NCBI GenBank assembly: GCA_022842905.1
Contig: JALHOS010000032.1
Location: 1 to 34,005, forward strand
Direction of reading: 5' to 3'
Length of the DNA stretch: 34,005 bases
Source of the DNA: Myxococcaceae bacterium
Lineage (GTDB): Bacteria; Myxococcota; Myxococcia; Myxococcales; Myxococcaceae
Under the pieces are notes generated by a model. The model saw only the letters and a program-made list of their open reading frames with translations. It searched no databases and had not been told where the DNA came from. This document shows, piece after piece, positions 15,377 to 24,050 of the stretch (position 1 is the first letter of the stretch; each line of letters starts with the position of its first letter). The position numbers and the translations under genes are program-made.

Positions 15377-17601
15377 GACTGCCCGCCCGCAGCTTGGTGG
15401 TGTTCGTCGTGCTGGTTGGATGCGGCAGCCAACCGCAAGCGCGCTGTGAGGAGGACCGGAACTGCCCCGAGGGCCAGCTGTGCGTCCAGCAGGTGTGCGT
15501 CGCGGCTGACGGTGGCCAGGCAGTTGGCGGGACTGGAGGCGGGGCAGGGACTGGCGGAGGAGCGGGCGCTGGCGGAGTTGGCGGTGGGACGGCTGGCGTT
15601 GGAGGTGGGACTGCCGGAGTCGGTGGGGTGGGCGGCGGCGGAGGGAATGACGGTGGCGCGGACGCGGGGATGGACGCCGGGACGGATGCGGGCCCACCGC
15701 CGTGCTCGCTGGTGACGTGCGGGACGGGGCAGGAGTGCCGCGTGACGGCGCAGGACGCCGGCCGGTGCGAGGAGAGCTTCAGCGGCGTGACGTTGCTGGC
15801 GCCGGATGGAGGCGTGTACGGCCCGGACGCGTCGGTGGCGGTGGTGGCGCAGCTCGTGCTGCGGGCGGGCTTCGTGGGCGGCAGTCCGCCGGCGACGCTG
15901 GAGGGAGTGTTGACGGGCGGGATGACGCAGGCAGTGACGCTCCGGACGGACGGAGGCTTGTTGTACCGCGCGCAGGTGGGCACGGCGACGCTGACTGGCG
16001 GGCAGTACACGGTGAGTGTTGGCGGTGACGGCGGCGTCGTGAGTGGACGGTTTGAGGTGGACCGAACGCCGCCGAACGTGTCGGTGCGGCTGGAGTTGCC
16101 GAGTTACGACGGCGGGACCGCGACGTTCCGGCCGGTGGATTCGAGTCGGCCCGCGGCGGTGCGGCGAGATGCGCGAGTCGGCATTGTGGTGACGTCGTCG
16201 GACATGGATATTCTGGCGAGTTCGTTGGCGGTGGCCGTGACTTGCGACGCCGGGCATGTCTGGGATGCGGGAGTCGGGACGGCGTGCGATGCGGGGTTGT
16301 TCTGCCGACGGTACGAGTTGGACGTCGCGGGGCAGCCACTGGCGGCCTTCTCGGCTGGGGTGGAGGTGCGTGCGCAGGTGGCGGACGCCGTGGGCAACGT
16401 GGCGTTGGCGAGTCCAGCGGGGTTTGAGGTGACGCGGTGGAAGTGGGCGGTGCAGGTGGCGCCGAACTTGGCGATTGAGGGGAGTCCGGCGATTGGCGAT
16501 GGCGGGACACTGTACGTGCCGATGACAGCGCCAGGCACGGGCGGGCTGTTTGCCGTCGCGCCGAATGCGTCTGTTGTGCCGCTTGTTCAGAACGTGACAA
16601 TTCGCGGGAGCCCCGTAGTGGCGCGCACGAATACATCGGAGTTCGTTGGATATCCTTCTGCGTCCGGAACTGGCGGCGGAATCTCGTCCGTCGGAGGCTC
16701 GACATGCGGAAGCGCCGCCACCGAGAACGTCACTAGTTTGGCGGTGCTGTCCGACGGACTGGCAACGGCGCGGTTGGTCGGTGTTAGTGCCACGACGGCG
16801 ACTCGTCGCCTTATGGCTGTCGAGCCAAGTATTGGCTGCGCAGAGAGCCTGCCGTCGGTGCCCCCCACAGCATTCCCCGCCAACGTTGTGGTGGCTGGCA
16901 GCGTCGTCCACTATCCCTCTGGAAGCGGACGGATTCAGTCGTGGCAGGTCGGAAGCACATCCCTTGGGCCGGAGATCATTGTTGGAGCGGGCACCGTGTA
17001 CGGCGTGTCTCTTGTGGATGGTGGCGCGAATATCGCAGGAGGAGGAGGAGGGGCCGGGGTCGGTCGTCTCTTCGTCGTCGCACGAGACGGGGGCACGGTG
17101 TCCGGATTGAACAACTCGACACACGTCTCTGGAGTGGCCGTTGGAGCCACGTCACTCTTCGCTGTCGTTCAGGACAACAATGAATCTGGCGTGCTTGCGC
17201 GATTCGACTTGTCTGGCAATGTCACCGGCGACGCGGGCTACGGCTATCCCTTCCCGACTGGGCGCATTCCTGGGGCGACTACGCCAGTGCTTGGGTGGGG
17301 GGAACGGGTGTATCAGGTAAGCAGCGAGGGCCATGTGCTGTCGGCGAGCCAGCAGACACTCGTGAGTGATTGGAGGTCTCCGTCGCCGATGCTGGGTGAA
17401 GTCGTCGCCTCGCCGACCCTCGACTGCAACCGCGAGCGAAGCGGGACAAGCACCGGCGTCCTCTACTTCGGCACCACCCAAGGCTGGCTCGTCGCCTACG
17501 TCGTCGATTCCCCCGGCCTCGACCCGACGGCGCAGTGGGCGAAGTACCAGCACGACGCGCGCAATACCGGCAACGTCTCCGTCCCCATCACCTGCCCGTA
17601 A
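15373..17601 (+). CDS. Surface lipoprotein with Cys knot, Gly-rich linker, Ig-like region and PQQ-like propeller (copy 2)
   Basis: This 742-residue paralogue of the preceding gene has the same plan. A GTG start overlaps the upstream stop (GTGA, 15373-15376). The lipobox is a perfect LVGC (Cys17), followed by a Cys motif (RCEEDRNCPEGQLCVQQVC), the Gly-rich linker (about 50-107) and a second Cys motif (PCSLVTC...ECR...RC). Ig-like strands follow (DRTPPNVSVRLEL), then a C-terminal propeller ending WAKYQHDARNTGN and a terminal Cys-Pro. An internal DCNRE and the C-terminal CP occur in both copies at matching places and could form a disulfide. Sequence similarity outside the linker is modest. Codon use in about 16560-17340 is again less GC-biased than in neighbouring genes. 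It ends 4 bases before the convergent oxidoreductase stop; no terminator hairpin was seen there. Confidence 0.82.
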   Translation: MRLPARSLVVFVVLVGCGSQPQARCEEDRNCPEGQLCVQQVCVAADGGQAVGGTGGGAGTGGGAGAGGVGGGTAGVGGGTAGVGGVGGGGGNDGGADAGMDAGTDAGPPPCSLVTCGTGQECRVTAQDAGRCEESFSGVTLLAPDGGVYGPDASVAVVAQLVLRAGFVGGSPPATLEGVLTGGMTQAVTLRTDGGLLYRAQVGTATLTGGQYTVSVGGDGGVVSGRFEVDRTPPNVSVRLELPSYDGGTATFRPVDSSRPAAVRRDARVGIVVTSSDMDILASSLAVAVTCDAGHVWDAGVGTACDAGLFCRRYELDVAGQPLAAFSAGVEVRAQVADAVGNVALASPAGFEVTRWKWAVQVAPNLAIEGSPAIGDGGTLYVPMTAPGTGGLFAVAPNASVVPLVQNVTIRGSPVVARTNTSEFVGYPSASGTGGGISSVGGSTCGSAATENVTSLAVLSDGLATARLVGVSATTATRRLMAVEPSIGCAESLPSVPPTAFPANVVVAGSVVHYPSGSGRIQSWQVGSTSLGPEIIVGAGTVYGVSLVDGGANIAGGGGGAGVGRLFVVARDGGTVSGLNNSTHVSGVAVGATSLFAVVQDNNESGVLARFDLSGNVTGDAGYGYPFPTGRIPGATTPVLGWGERVYQVSSEGHVLSASQQTLVSDWRSPSPMLGEVVASPTLDCNRERSGTSTGVLYFGTTQGWLVAYVVDSPGLDPTAQWAKYQHDARNTGNVSVPITCP
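15534..15692 (+). repeat. 159-base direct repeat, copy B (Gly-rich linker)
   Basis: This is the partner of 13294-13452; 154 of 159 bases agree. It encodes the linker of lipoprotein copy 2. Confidence 0.95.
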
Positions 17602-17605
17602 CGCC

Positions 17606-20600
17606 TCACACCGCCTTCAGCACCCGGCGCAGAAATACATCCGTCTGCCGCTCGAGCACCGCGTTCGCGCCCAGCCGCTGCGCGAGGTGCTCGAAGTCCA
17701 CCTCATCCAGCGCCTGATCCTGATTGAAACAACTGAACACGAACGACTCCTTCCCCGTCCGTGGATCCACGTGCCGCTGCAGGCACTGCGCGCAGATCTC
17801 CTTCATCATGCACTGCATCGGCGAGTTGATGCTCCCGACCGCGCAGTGTGCCGGCTTCAACTCACCCTTCAGCACGCCGTGCCGCGCCTCCTTCACCGCG
17901 CGCATCATTCGGTCCGACCCAATGGCGATGATCCGATCCACGTCCCGCATCGGCACCGGTTGCGTGCCCAGGCTCCCCTCGGCGTACGCGACCATCGCCT
18001 GCACGATGTTCCCGACGATCGATCGGTCCTGCGGACGCCGCGGCGCCGGAGGCACGCCCGCATCCACACTCCACACGACCGCGTCTGCCGACTTCTCGAC
18101 CTCCTCAATCATGTACAGGTCTTCCGCGCGTCGGTAGCCAGCGAAGTACAACACCCGGCTCCCCGCAGCCCGCAGCGCCTGCCCAATCGAGAACAGCACC
18201 GCGTTCCCCAGCCCGCCGCCGGCGAGCAGCACCGTCTCTCCGCGCGGGATCTCCGTCGGAGCCCCCGTCGGCCCCATCAACACCACCGGCTCGCCTTCCT
18301 TCAGCCGCGCACACAGCCGCGAAGACCCGCCCATCTCCAGCACGATCGTCGACACCAGCCCCTGCGCTCGGTCCACCCACGCGCCGGTCAACGCCAGCCC
18401 CTCCATCACCAGCTTGGTGCCCGCGATCACCTCCGCGGTCCGCTCGTAGTTCTGCAGCCGAAAGAACTGCCCGGGCGCGAAGTGCTCCGCCGCGGCCGGT
18501 GCGTGCAGCACGATCTCCACGATCGTCGGCGTCAGCCGGTTCACCGCCCGCACCGTCGCCAGGAACGCCGCGTCGAGCCGGCCGAACAGCGCCGCGCGCT
18601 TGGCCTCGCGCTCGGCCCGCCCCGCGTCGTCCAACCCGCGCAGCTCACCCTCGAACAGCCGCACCACCTCCCCGAACCCGTCCCGCGCCGACGCCATGGC
18701 CTTCACCACGTTGCCCGCGTACGTCGGGTGGTTGTCCCCGTAGAACGTGACGTAGCGGCCTCCCTGCGCGTAGCTCGTGAAGAACCCAGCGCTCCGCCCC
18801 AGATCGTCGTGCCCCTCCACCGGCGTCAGCTCGAACCCACCCGCCGCGCCAGCGACGAGCGCGTGGGCGCGGAAGAAAGCCCCGTCGTCGTCCAGCGCGA
18901 ACGTGCCCGGGTACTCCTTCTCGTACGTGACGTTCGGCGACGTCCCCGCCGCCAGGCACACGGTCCGCGCGGGCAGGGTCAGCCGCTCGCCGCTGCTGAC
19001 CAACTTCCCGCCGTCGACCCGCATGCGCTCGAACACCAGGCCCTCCACGGCCCCGTTCGGGTCGACCACCGTCTCCACCGGGCTCACGCGCTCCACGAAG
19101 CGCAGGCCTTCCTCGAACGCCTTCTCCACCTCCTCCGCGTTGAGCCGGTAGGCGGGGGACTCGGTCAACCCGCGGCGGTAGCAGACCGACACGCCGCCCC
19201 ACTGCCGCACCAGCCGGCTGAGGTTCGGCGCTTCTCCCGCGGCCGCCGCCCGCGCACGCTCCGCGCGCACCGCCCGCCCGTGCTCGAGGAACGTCGCATA
19301 CGTCGCCCGCTGGTCGTCGCGCAGGCTCGTCAGCACCTCACCCTCCGCGCCGTTCGCCTGCAGCGCCTCGTGCCGCGCGAGCACCTTCTCGACCTGCACC
19401 GGGTAGTACGCGAGCAGCTCCGTCGCCGTGTCGATCGCCGTCAACCCGCCGCCGATCACCACCGCCGGCAGGTGCACCTCCAGGTTCGACAGCGAGTCCC
19501 GCTTGAACGCGCCCGACAGCTGCAGCCCCATGAGGAAGTCGGACGCCGCGCGCACGCCGCGCACCAGGTTGTGCTTCATGCGCGGGAGCGTCGGCTTGCC
19601 CGCCCCAGCCGCGATCGCCACGTGGTCGAAGCCCAGCCGCCACGCGTCGTCGAGGGTGATCGTCCCGCCGAAGCGCACGCCGCCGTACGCGCGGAAGCCC
19701 TGCCGCCGCAGCAGCGTCAGGTGCAGGAGCGTCAAGAACGACTTGTCCCAGCGCACGGTGATGCCGTACTCGGACACGCCGCCGAAGCCTTCGAGCACTC
19801 GCTCGTCCAGCCGCCCCGCCACCCGCGCCCAGTCGCGGATCGGCTCCATGCCCGGTCCGACCAGCGCTGCATCGAACGGCTCCAGCTTGAGCCCGTCGAC
19901 GGCGACCACGGTGAAGCCTTCGTTCAGCAGGTAGTGGCTCAGCGTGTAGCCGGCCGGCCCCAGGCCCACGACCAGCACGTTCTTCCCGTTCGCCGGCAGC
20001 GCCACCGGCCGCTTCGCGTTGAGCGGGTTCCAGCGCGTCAGCAGCCCGTACACCTCGAAGCCGTATGGCAGCGCCAGCACGTCGGTCAGCACGCTGGTCT
20101 CGATCTGCGGAATGTTCACCGGCGTCTGCTTCTGGAAGATGCAGCTGCGCATGCAGTCGTTGCAGATCCGGTGGCCCGTGCCCGGGCACATCGGGTTCGA
20201 CTCCATGATCATCGCCAGCGCGCCCACCGAATCACCCAGCGCCTTGAGCTGGTGCATCTCGCTGATTCGCTCGTCCAGCGGGCAGCCGGTGAGCGGCACG
20301 CCCAGCGGGTTGGGCTTGTACGTGTGCGCGGCCTGCGGCTGCTTGTCCTTGAAGCCGTGCCGGCAGCTGTCCTTCTCGCGCTCGTGGCACAGCACGCAGG
20401 TGTCCAGCTCACTGGCGATCTGTCGCGGCGTGGCCCGCGGGTCCGTCAGGCCGAAGCCGTCGCGCCGCCGCTGGGCGTGCGCCGGCCCCTCCACCGCCTC
20501 CGGGAGCGCCGGGTCCGGCCGCTCGAGCTCCACCAGCGCGTCGAACTTGAGCGGCTTGGGCTGGCGGATCGTCCAGAAGCCGTCGAACGAATGTGTGTAG

Positions 20601-21280
20601 CTCGCGCGGGCCCAGGTCCAGCGATCGACGATCGCCAAGAGCGCGCGGAGCCGATCCAGCGGCTCGCCCGTCAGCGCCGCTCCCAGCACCGTGCGCGCGT
20701 CGGCGTCGTGCTCGAGCGCGGCCAGCGCCTTCGCGGCGGCGTCGACGGCGGTGAGGTCCTTTGGTTCGGCACCCGCCGCGGCTCGCTCGGCCCGCATCAA
20801 CGTCGTCACCGCCAGCGCCAGCGCCCGCTCGAAGTCGCCCGTCGACTCCTGGGCGCCGAAGCCGACGCGGAGGAGCGCCGCCACCCGCGCGTCCAGCCCC
20901 GGCAGCTCTTCGCGCGTCGGCCGGTCCACCGCGCCCTTCTTGAAGACGCGGCGGCTGACGAAGTCCCGCTTGAATTCGAATAGCTCGAGCTCCGATCGGA
21001 ACGCCTGCGCTTGCGCTTCACGTTCGGCGGTGATGCCAAACAGCTCGAGGACGAAGCGCGAGAACGCTTGCGCGACGGAGATGAGGAGCGCCGACTCCAC
21101 CGTGGGCGCCAGCCCGCCGTGGGCGACACCCGCGCCGAGCTGCTGCCGGTACGAGCGGTACGCCGGGCCGATCGTCGGGTGCTGACGGTCCAGCGCGGCG
21201 AGGAACGTGGCGTCCAGCCGGGCGAGGGCGGTGGGGTCGTACAGATCGCGAAACGAGAAACCTTCGACTCCGAGCTGCAT
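17606..21280 (-). CDS. Fused flavoprotein oxidoreductase: helical domain, GltD/NfnB-like domain, PyrK/NfnA-like FNR domain
   Basis: This 1224-residue protein has three parts. Residues 1 to about 280 are mainly helical with no recognised family. About 290-900 is a GltD/NfnB/SudA-like flavoprotein. It has Cys clusters CVLCHEREKDSC (about 293-304), GCPLDERI and CPGTGHRICNDCMRSC that could hold iron-sulfur clusters, then a dinucleotide fold VVGLGPAG (about 435) and a second one IGGGLTAIDTA (about 605). About 930-1224 is a ferredoxin-NADP reductase/PyrK/NfnA-like domain with AGGGLGNAV (about 1018) and CMMKEICAQC...SC (about 1160-1185), a PyrK-type [2Fe-2S] pattern. NfnAB-type enzymes bifurcate electrons between NADH, NADPH and ferredoxin. 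Here both halves are in one chain, so electron transfer among pyridine nucleotides is inferred. The ATG at 21280 is chosen; a GTG at 21319 is possible. It lies 42 bases after the upstream lipoprotein gene. Confidence 0.85.
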   Translation of the reverse strand: MQLGVEGFSFRDLYDPTALARLDATFLAALDRQHPTIGPAYRSYRQQLGAGVAHGGLAPTVESALLISVAQAFSRFVLELFGITAEREAQAQAFRSELELFEFKRDFVSRRVFKKGAVDRPTREELPGLDARVAALLRVGFGAQESTGDFERALALAVTTLMRAERAAAGAEPKDLTAVDAAAKALAALEHDADARTVLGAALTGEPLDRLRALLAIVDRWTWARASYTHSFDGFWTIRQPKPLKFDALVELERPDPALPEAVEGPAHAQRRRDGFGLTDPRATPRQIASELDTCVLCHEREKDSCRHGFKDKQPQAAHTYKPNPLGVPLTGCPLDERISEMHQLKALGDSVGALAMIMESNPMCPGTGHRICNDCMRSCIFQKQTPVNIPQIETSVLTDVLALPYGFEVYGLLTRWNPLNAKRPVALPANGKNVLVVGLGPAGYTLSHYLLNEGFTVVAVDGLKLEPFDAALVGPGMEPIRDWARVAGRLDERVLEGFGGVSEYGITVRWDKSFLTLLHLTLLRRQGFRAYGGVRFGGTITLDDAWRLGFDHVAIAAGAGKPTLPRMKHNLVRGVRAASDFLMGLQLSGAFKRDSLSNLEVHLPAVVIGGGLTAIDTATELLAYYPVQVEKVLARHEALQANGAEGEVLTSLRDDQRATYATFLEHGRAVRAERARAAAAGEAPNLSRLVRQWGGVSVCYRRGLTESPAYRLNAEEVEKAFEEGLRFVERVSPVETVVDPNGAVEGLVFERMRVDGGKLVSSGERLTLPARTVCLAAGTSPNVTYEKEYPGTFALDDDGAFFRAHALVAGAAGGFELTPVEGHDDLGRSAGFFTSYAQGGRYVTFYGDNHPTYAGNVVKAMASARDGFGEVVRLFEGELRGLDDAGRAEREAKRAALFGRLDAAFLATVRAVNRLTPTIVEIVLHAPAAAEHFAPGQFFRLQNYERTAEVIAGTKLVMEGLALTGAWVDRAQGLVSTIVLEMGGSSRLCARLKEGEPVVLMGPTGAPTEIPRGETVLLAGGGLGNAVLFSIGQALRAAGSRVLYFAGYRRAEDLYMIEEVEKSADAVVWSVDAGVPPAPRRPQDRSIVGNIVQAMVAYAEGSLGTQPVPMRDVDRIIAIGSDRMMRAVKEARHGVLKGELKPAHCAVGSINSPMQCMMKEICAQCLQRHVDPRTGKESFVFSCFNQDQALDEVDFEHLAQRLGANAVLERQTDVFLRRVLKAV

Positions 21281-21322
21281 GGCGCGAGCAGGCTTAACTC
21301 GGAGGGCGCGGCGCCGCACGCC

Positions 21323-23887
21323 TCACGGACGGCTTCGCAGGTCGTCCTGGGGCAGCACCAGCTCCGACGACGGCTCGGCCAGGCACCCGCGGCGCTCGTC
21401 GCTGGTGAAGAGATCGCTCAGCACCCGCAGGCTGTCCGTCGCCAGGCCTTCCCCCCAGGCCACGGTGATGGGGTTGATGATGTTGAGGTAGCAGGGCGAC
21501 ACCGGCGCATCGACCGCCTTGCCCTCGTCTCGCCACCAGTAGAACAGCGCGCGCACCGTCCACAGGTAGGTGAAGGAGTACGAGGTCGGGTTGGGGCGCC
21601 ACCCCGAGATGCGGCTGCGCGGCACCCGGTAGAAGCGCTCTCGCTCGTTGACCACCAAGCGCGCGGCGTCCAGCGCGCCCCGCGCGTCGCTCAAGCGCGC
21701 CCGCCGCTGGGCGGTGGTGACGTTGGGGTCGAGCCAGCCGTCGACGTAGTCGTACAGGCCGTGAACCTGGCGCGCCCGCAGCGCCGTCATCTTCGCCGCG
21801 TCGGCGAGCTCGTCGAACAGCGCTCGGGCCGGGCCGCTCAACCGGCCGCGCAACATCTCCGCGCGGGCCGACAGCGCCCCGAACGTCGTCTTCATCTCGC
21901 GCAGCAAGGGCTCGATCTCCGCCGAGTAGCCGGGGCCGCCGTGAAGTGGGTTGCGCATGTCCACCAGGCCGAGCCGCGCCGGCTGCGTCATCTGCGCGGG
22001 GCCCAGGCGCGCCGCTGCGGCGCGCTCGCTGATGTCGTCCCAGGTCTCGAAGCCCTGCAGGTACGCCTGCCCCGAGCGCCGGGTGATGTCGTTGGGCCGC
22101 ACGCCGTTGATGCGACCTTCGATGAGGAGCGCCTGCTCCGCGGCCACCGTGTCCACGAGCCATTGCTCGACGGTGAGCGCTTCAGCGCCGAAGACCTGCG
22201 TGACGGGGCGCAGCGCCAGGCGGAGCGCCTGAGTGTGGTCGCGAACGCTGACGAAGGGCTCGTACGCAGAGCGCGCGGCGACGACGTCGTTGAGCCAGTA
22301 GCCCCACTCCCAGCCGCTCGAGAAGATGAGCTGGCCGTCCATGCGCTGGCCCGCGGTGGCGCCGCTGCCCGTCAGGCCCGACTCTTCGTCTTGGGCGATG
22401 AGCCGCAGATCGTACAGGCGCCGCTCGGCGTAGATCGGCAGGAACAGCGGCACGTCCACGTCGAAGCTGACCCAGTAGGCGGTCTCCGGGTACCAGACGA
22501 CGGGCCGCCGGCCGACCTGCTGGCGGAGGAACTTGCGAATGAAGTCGAAGTCGGAGTTCCCGTAGGTCGGCGCGAGATCCGTCAGGCCGTAGTGCTGGAC
22601 GGTGTGGGGCAGCACACCCAGGCGCGGGTCGGCGAAGTGGGGGAGGAAGTTGAAGTTGATCGGCGCCCCGGTGACGGGGTCTGGGAAGCCCGCCGCGGTC
22701 TGCCCGCTCGACGCGTGGACCTTGATGAAGACGTGCTTGCCGTACGTCGTCTCGACGTGGCGGGTCAGCTCGTTCATCCACTCGAGCATGCGCTGCGGCT
22801 CCGGCGCGGTGAACTCGCTGGTGCCCGCCTCGGTGCCGACGAAGTCGAAGCCGGCGGTCATCACCAGGTCCATGCGGGTGCGCAGCTCCGCCAGCTCCTG
22901 GGCGAGGGTGCCGCGCGTGCGCACGAGCCGGAACGCGTGCTGCTGGCCGAAGGCGATCGGCACGTCGATGCCTACCGCGAGGCCGAAGTCGTGCCCCTTG
23001 TCGACGAGCCGGGCCAGCCGCTGGAAGCGCGCGGGGCTGTCGGCGAAGGTGGCCCAGGCCTGCGCCCAGAGGAGGAACCACTCGACGCCGTTCTGCCGGT
23101 TGGCGACGAGCCACTCGCAGTAGGCCTCCCACTCGGGCAGCTGCGCGTCGAAGCCGGTGGCGTCGGTGGGGCCGGCGGGGCCCCAGCCCTGGAGCAGCTC
23201 GGTCAGCTCGAGCGGGTGTTGGGTGTGGAGGTGCAGCTCGCGCTTCTTCCAACGCGGACGGGCCGTCTCGTCGAGCGTCAGCGGCGGCGGGCGCAGCGCG
23301 AGGGGACGGAAGGGCTGCAGCGGGTGGAGGAAGCCGAAGCCGAGCGCCTCGAGCGCGCCGTAGACGGCCATGGACAGGCCGAGGTTCGTCGTCGCGCCGG
23401 CCCGCTGCGGTGTCCCGTCGGCCGCGAGGAGGACGCCGGCGCCCCAGGCGCGCGCCTTGAGGCGGATCGCCTCGTCCCCGGCCGTCTGCGCGCTCAAGCG
23501 AGGGAAGACCTCCCGCGTCAGGGCGGTGTCACCCAGGGCGAGGAAGAGGCTGCTCGTGTCGGCCGCGTCGACGAGCTCGGCGGGCGGAATCTCCGTCGGG
23601 GCGCGACCGAGCACGGCGCTCAGGTGCCGCAACACCCGGGCGCGCACGGCGGGGGCGACGTCGGCGCCGAAGCTGACCGCGAAGCCCGCAAGCCGCTGCC
23701 GTGGCGGGCCCGCGTCCAGGGTGCCCGTGGAGCCAGCGTCTTCGCCGTTGCCGCCGTCAGGGGTGACCCCGCCCGCATCTGCCGGCAAGCCCCCAGCGTC
23801 GAGCGGAGGCTGCTCGACGATCTCCGGGCCGCCGCACTGGCAGCCGGTCAGCATCGTCAGCATGAGCAGCAGGACCCGGGCGCGCAT
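21323..23887 (-). CDS. Large lipoprotein with GH67/alpha-glucuronidase-like architecture
   Basis: This 854-residue protein starts at ATG 23887. It has a signal sequence and a lipobox LTGC (Cys16), then a low-complexity spacer rich in Asp, Ala, Gly and Pro (about 20-60). The N-terminal domain (about 70-210) ends in a string like MAVYGALEALGFGFLHP. This resembles the alpha/beta domain preceding the catalytic barrel in alpha-glucuronidases and related glycoside hydrolases. A probable TIM barrel follows (WKKRELHLHTQHP, WLVANRQNGVEWFLLWA, DFVGTEAGTSEF), with many Trp and Tyr residues and candidate carboxylates, and then a helical C-terminus with YDYVDGWLDP. The acceptor and catalytic pair cannot be fixed by eye. 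It is likely cell-envelope attached and acts on a polysaccharide, or is a non-catalytic relative. It is transcribed with the oxidoreductase downstream; the functional link is unclear. Confidence 0.65.
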   Translation of the reverse strand: MRARVLLLMLTMLTGCQCGGPEIVEQPPLDAGGLPADAGGVTPDGGNGEDAGSTGTLDAGPPRQRLAGFAVSFGADVAPAVRARVLRHLSAVLGRAPTEIPPAELVDAADTSSLFLALGDTALTREVFPRLSAQTAGDEAIRLKARAWGAGVLLAADGTPQRAGATTNLGLSMAVYGALEALGFGFLHPLQPFRPLALRPPPLTLDETARPRWKKRELHLHTQHPLELTELLQGWGPAGPTDATGFDAQLPEWEAYCEWLVANRQNGVEWFLLWAQAWATFADSPARFQRLARLVDKGHDFGLAVGIDVPIAFGQQHAFRLVRTRGTLAQELAELRTRMDLVMTAGFDFVGTEAGTSEFTAPEPQRMLEWMNELTRHVETTYGKHVFIKVHASSGQTAAGFPDPVTGAPINFNFLPHFADPRLGVLPHTVQHYGLTDLAPTYGNSDFDFIRKFLRQQVGRRPVVWYPETAYWVSFDVDVPLFLPIYAERRLYDLRLIAQDEESGLTGSGATAGQRMDGQLIFSSGWEWGYWLNDVVAARSAYEPFVSVRDHTQALRLALRPVTQVFGAEALTVEQWLVDTVAAEQALLIEGRINGVRPNDITRRSGQAYLQGFETWDDISERAAAARLGPAQMTQPARLGLVDMRNPLHGGPGYSAEIEPLLREMKTTFGALSARAEMLRGRLSGPARALFDELADAAKMTALRARQVHGLYDYVDGWLDPNVTTAQRRARLSDARGALDAARLVVNERERFYRVPRSRISGWRPNPTSYSFTYLWTVRALFYWWRDEGKAVDAPVSPCYLNIINPITVAWGEGLATDSLRVLSDLFTSDERRGCLAEPSSELVLPQDDLRSRP

Positions 23888-23964
23888 GACCGCCGCAGGG
23901 TGACGACCGGCGCCAGGGCGGTCAAGGCACGTCAAGCCGGCCGTGCTCGAGTCGCCGCCGCGCC

Positions 23965-23981
23965 TCAAGGCAATGACTTGA
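23965..23981. promoter_or_regulatory. Inverted repeat TCAAG-N7-CTTGA in divergent gap
   Basis: The 163-base gap 23888-24050 separates the divergent lipoprotein and DUF3298-like genes. It holds TCAAG (23965-23969) and CTTGA (23977-23981) as an inverted repeat, the size of a dimeric regulator site. GTCAAG also occurs twice, just upstream. Short stems arise by chance, so confidence is low. No convincing -35/-10 pair was found. Confidence 0.2.
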
Positions 23982-24050
23982 ATGCACCGCCAGCCCGGTG
24001 CGAGGGTTCGCATCCGTCGCACGCAGGACCCACGCCCCGCGAGGAACTCC

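Noticed and set aside
17595-17610. Terminator between the convergent lipoprotein and oxidoreductase genes
   Set aside because: Only 4 bases separate the stops and no stem with a T-run is visible on either strand.
17366-20983. Plus-strand open frame of about 1200 codons opposite the oxidoreductase
   Set aside because: Composition is His/Arg/Leu-rich and it begins inside a propeller lipoprotein gene; no motif supports it.
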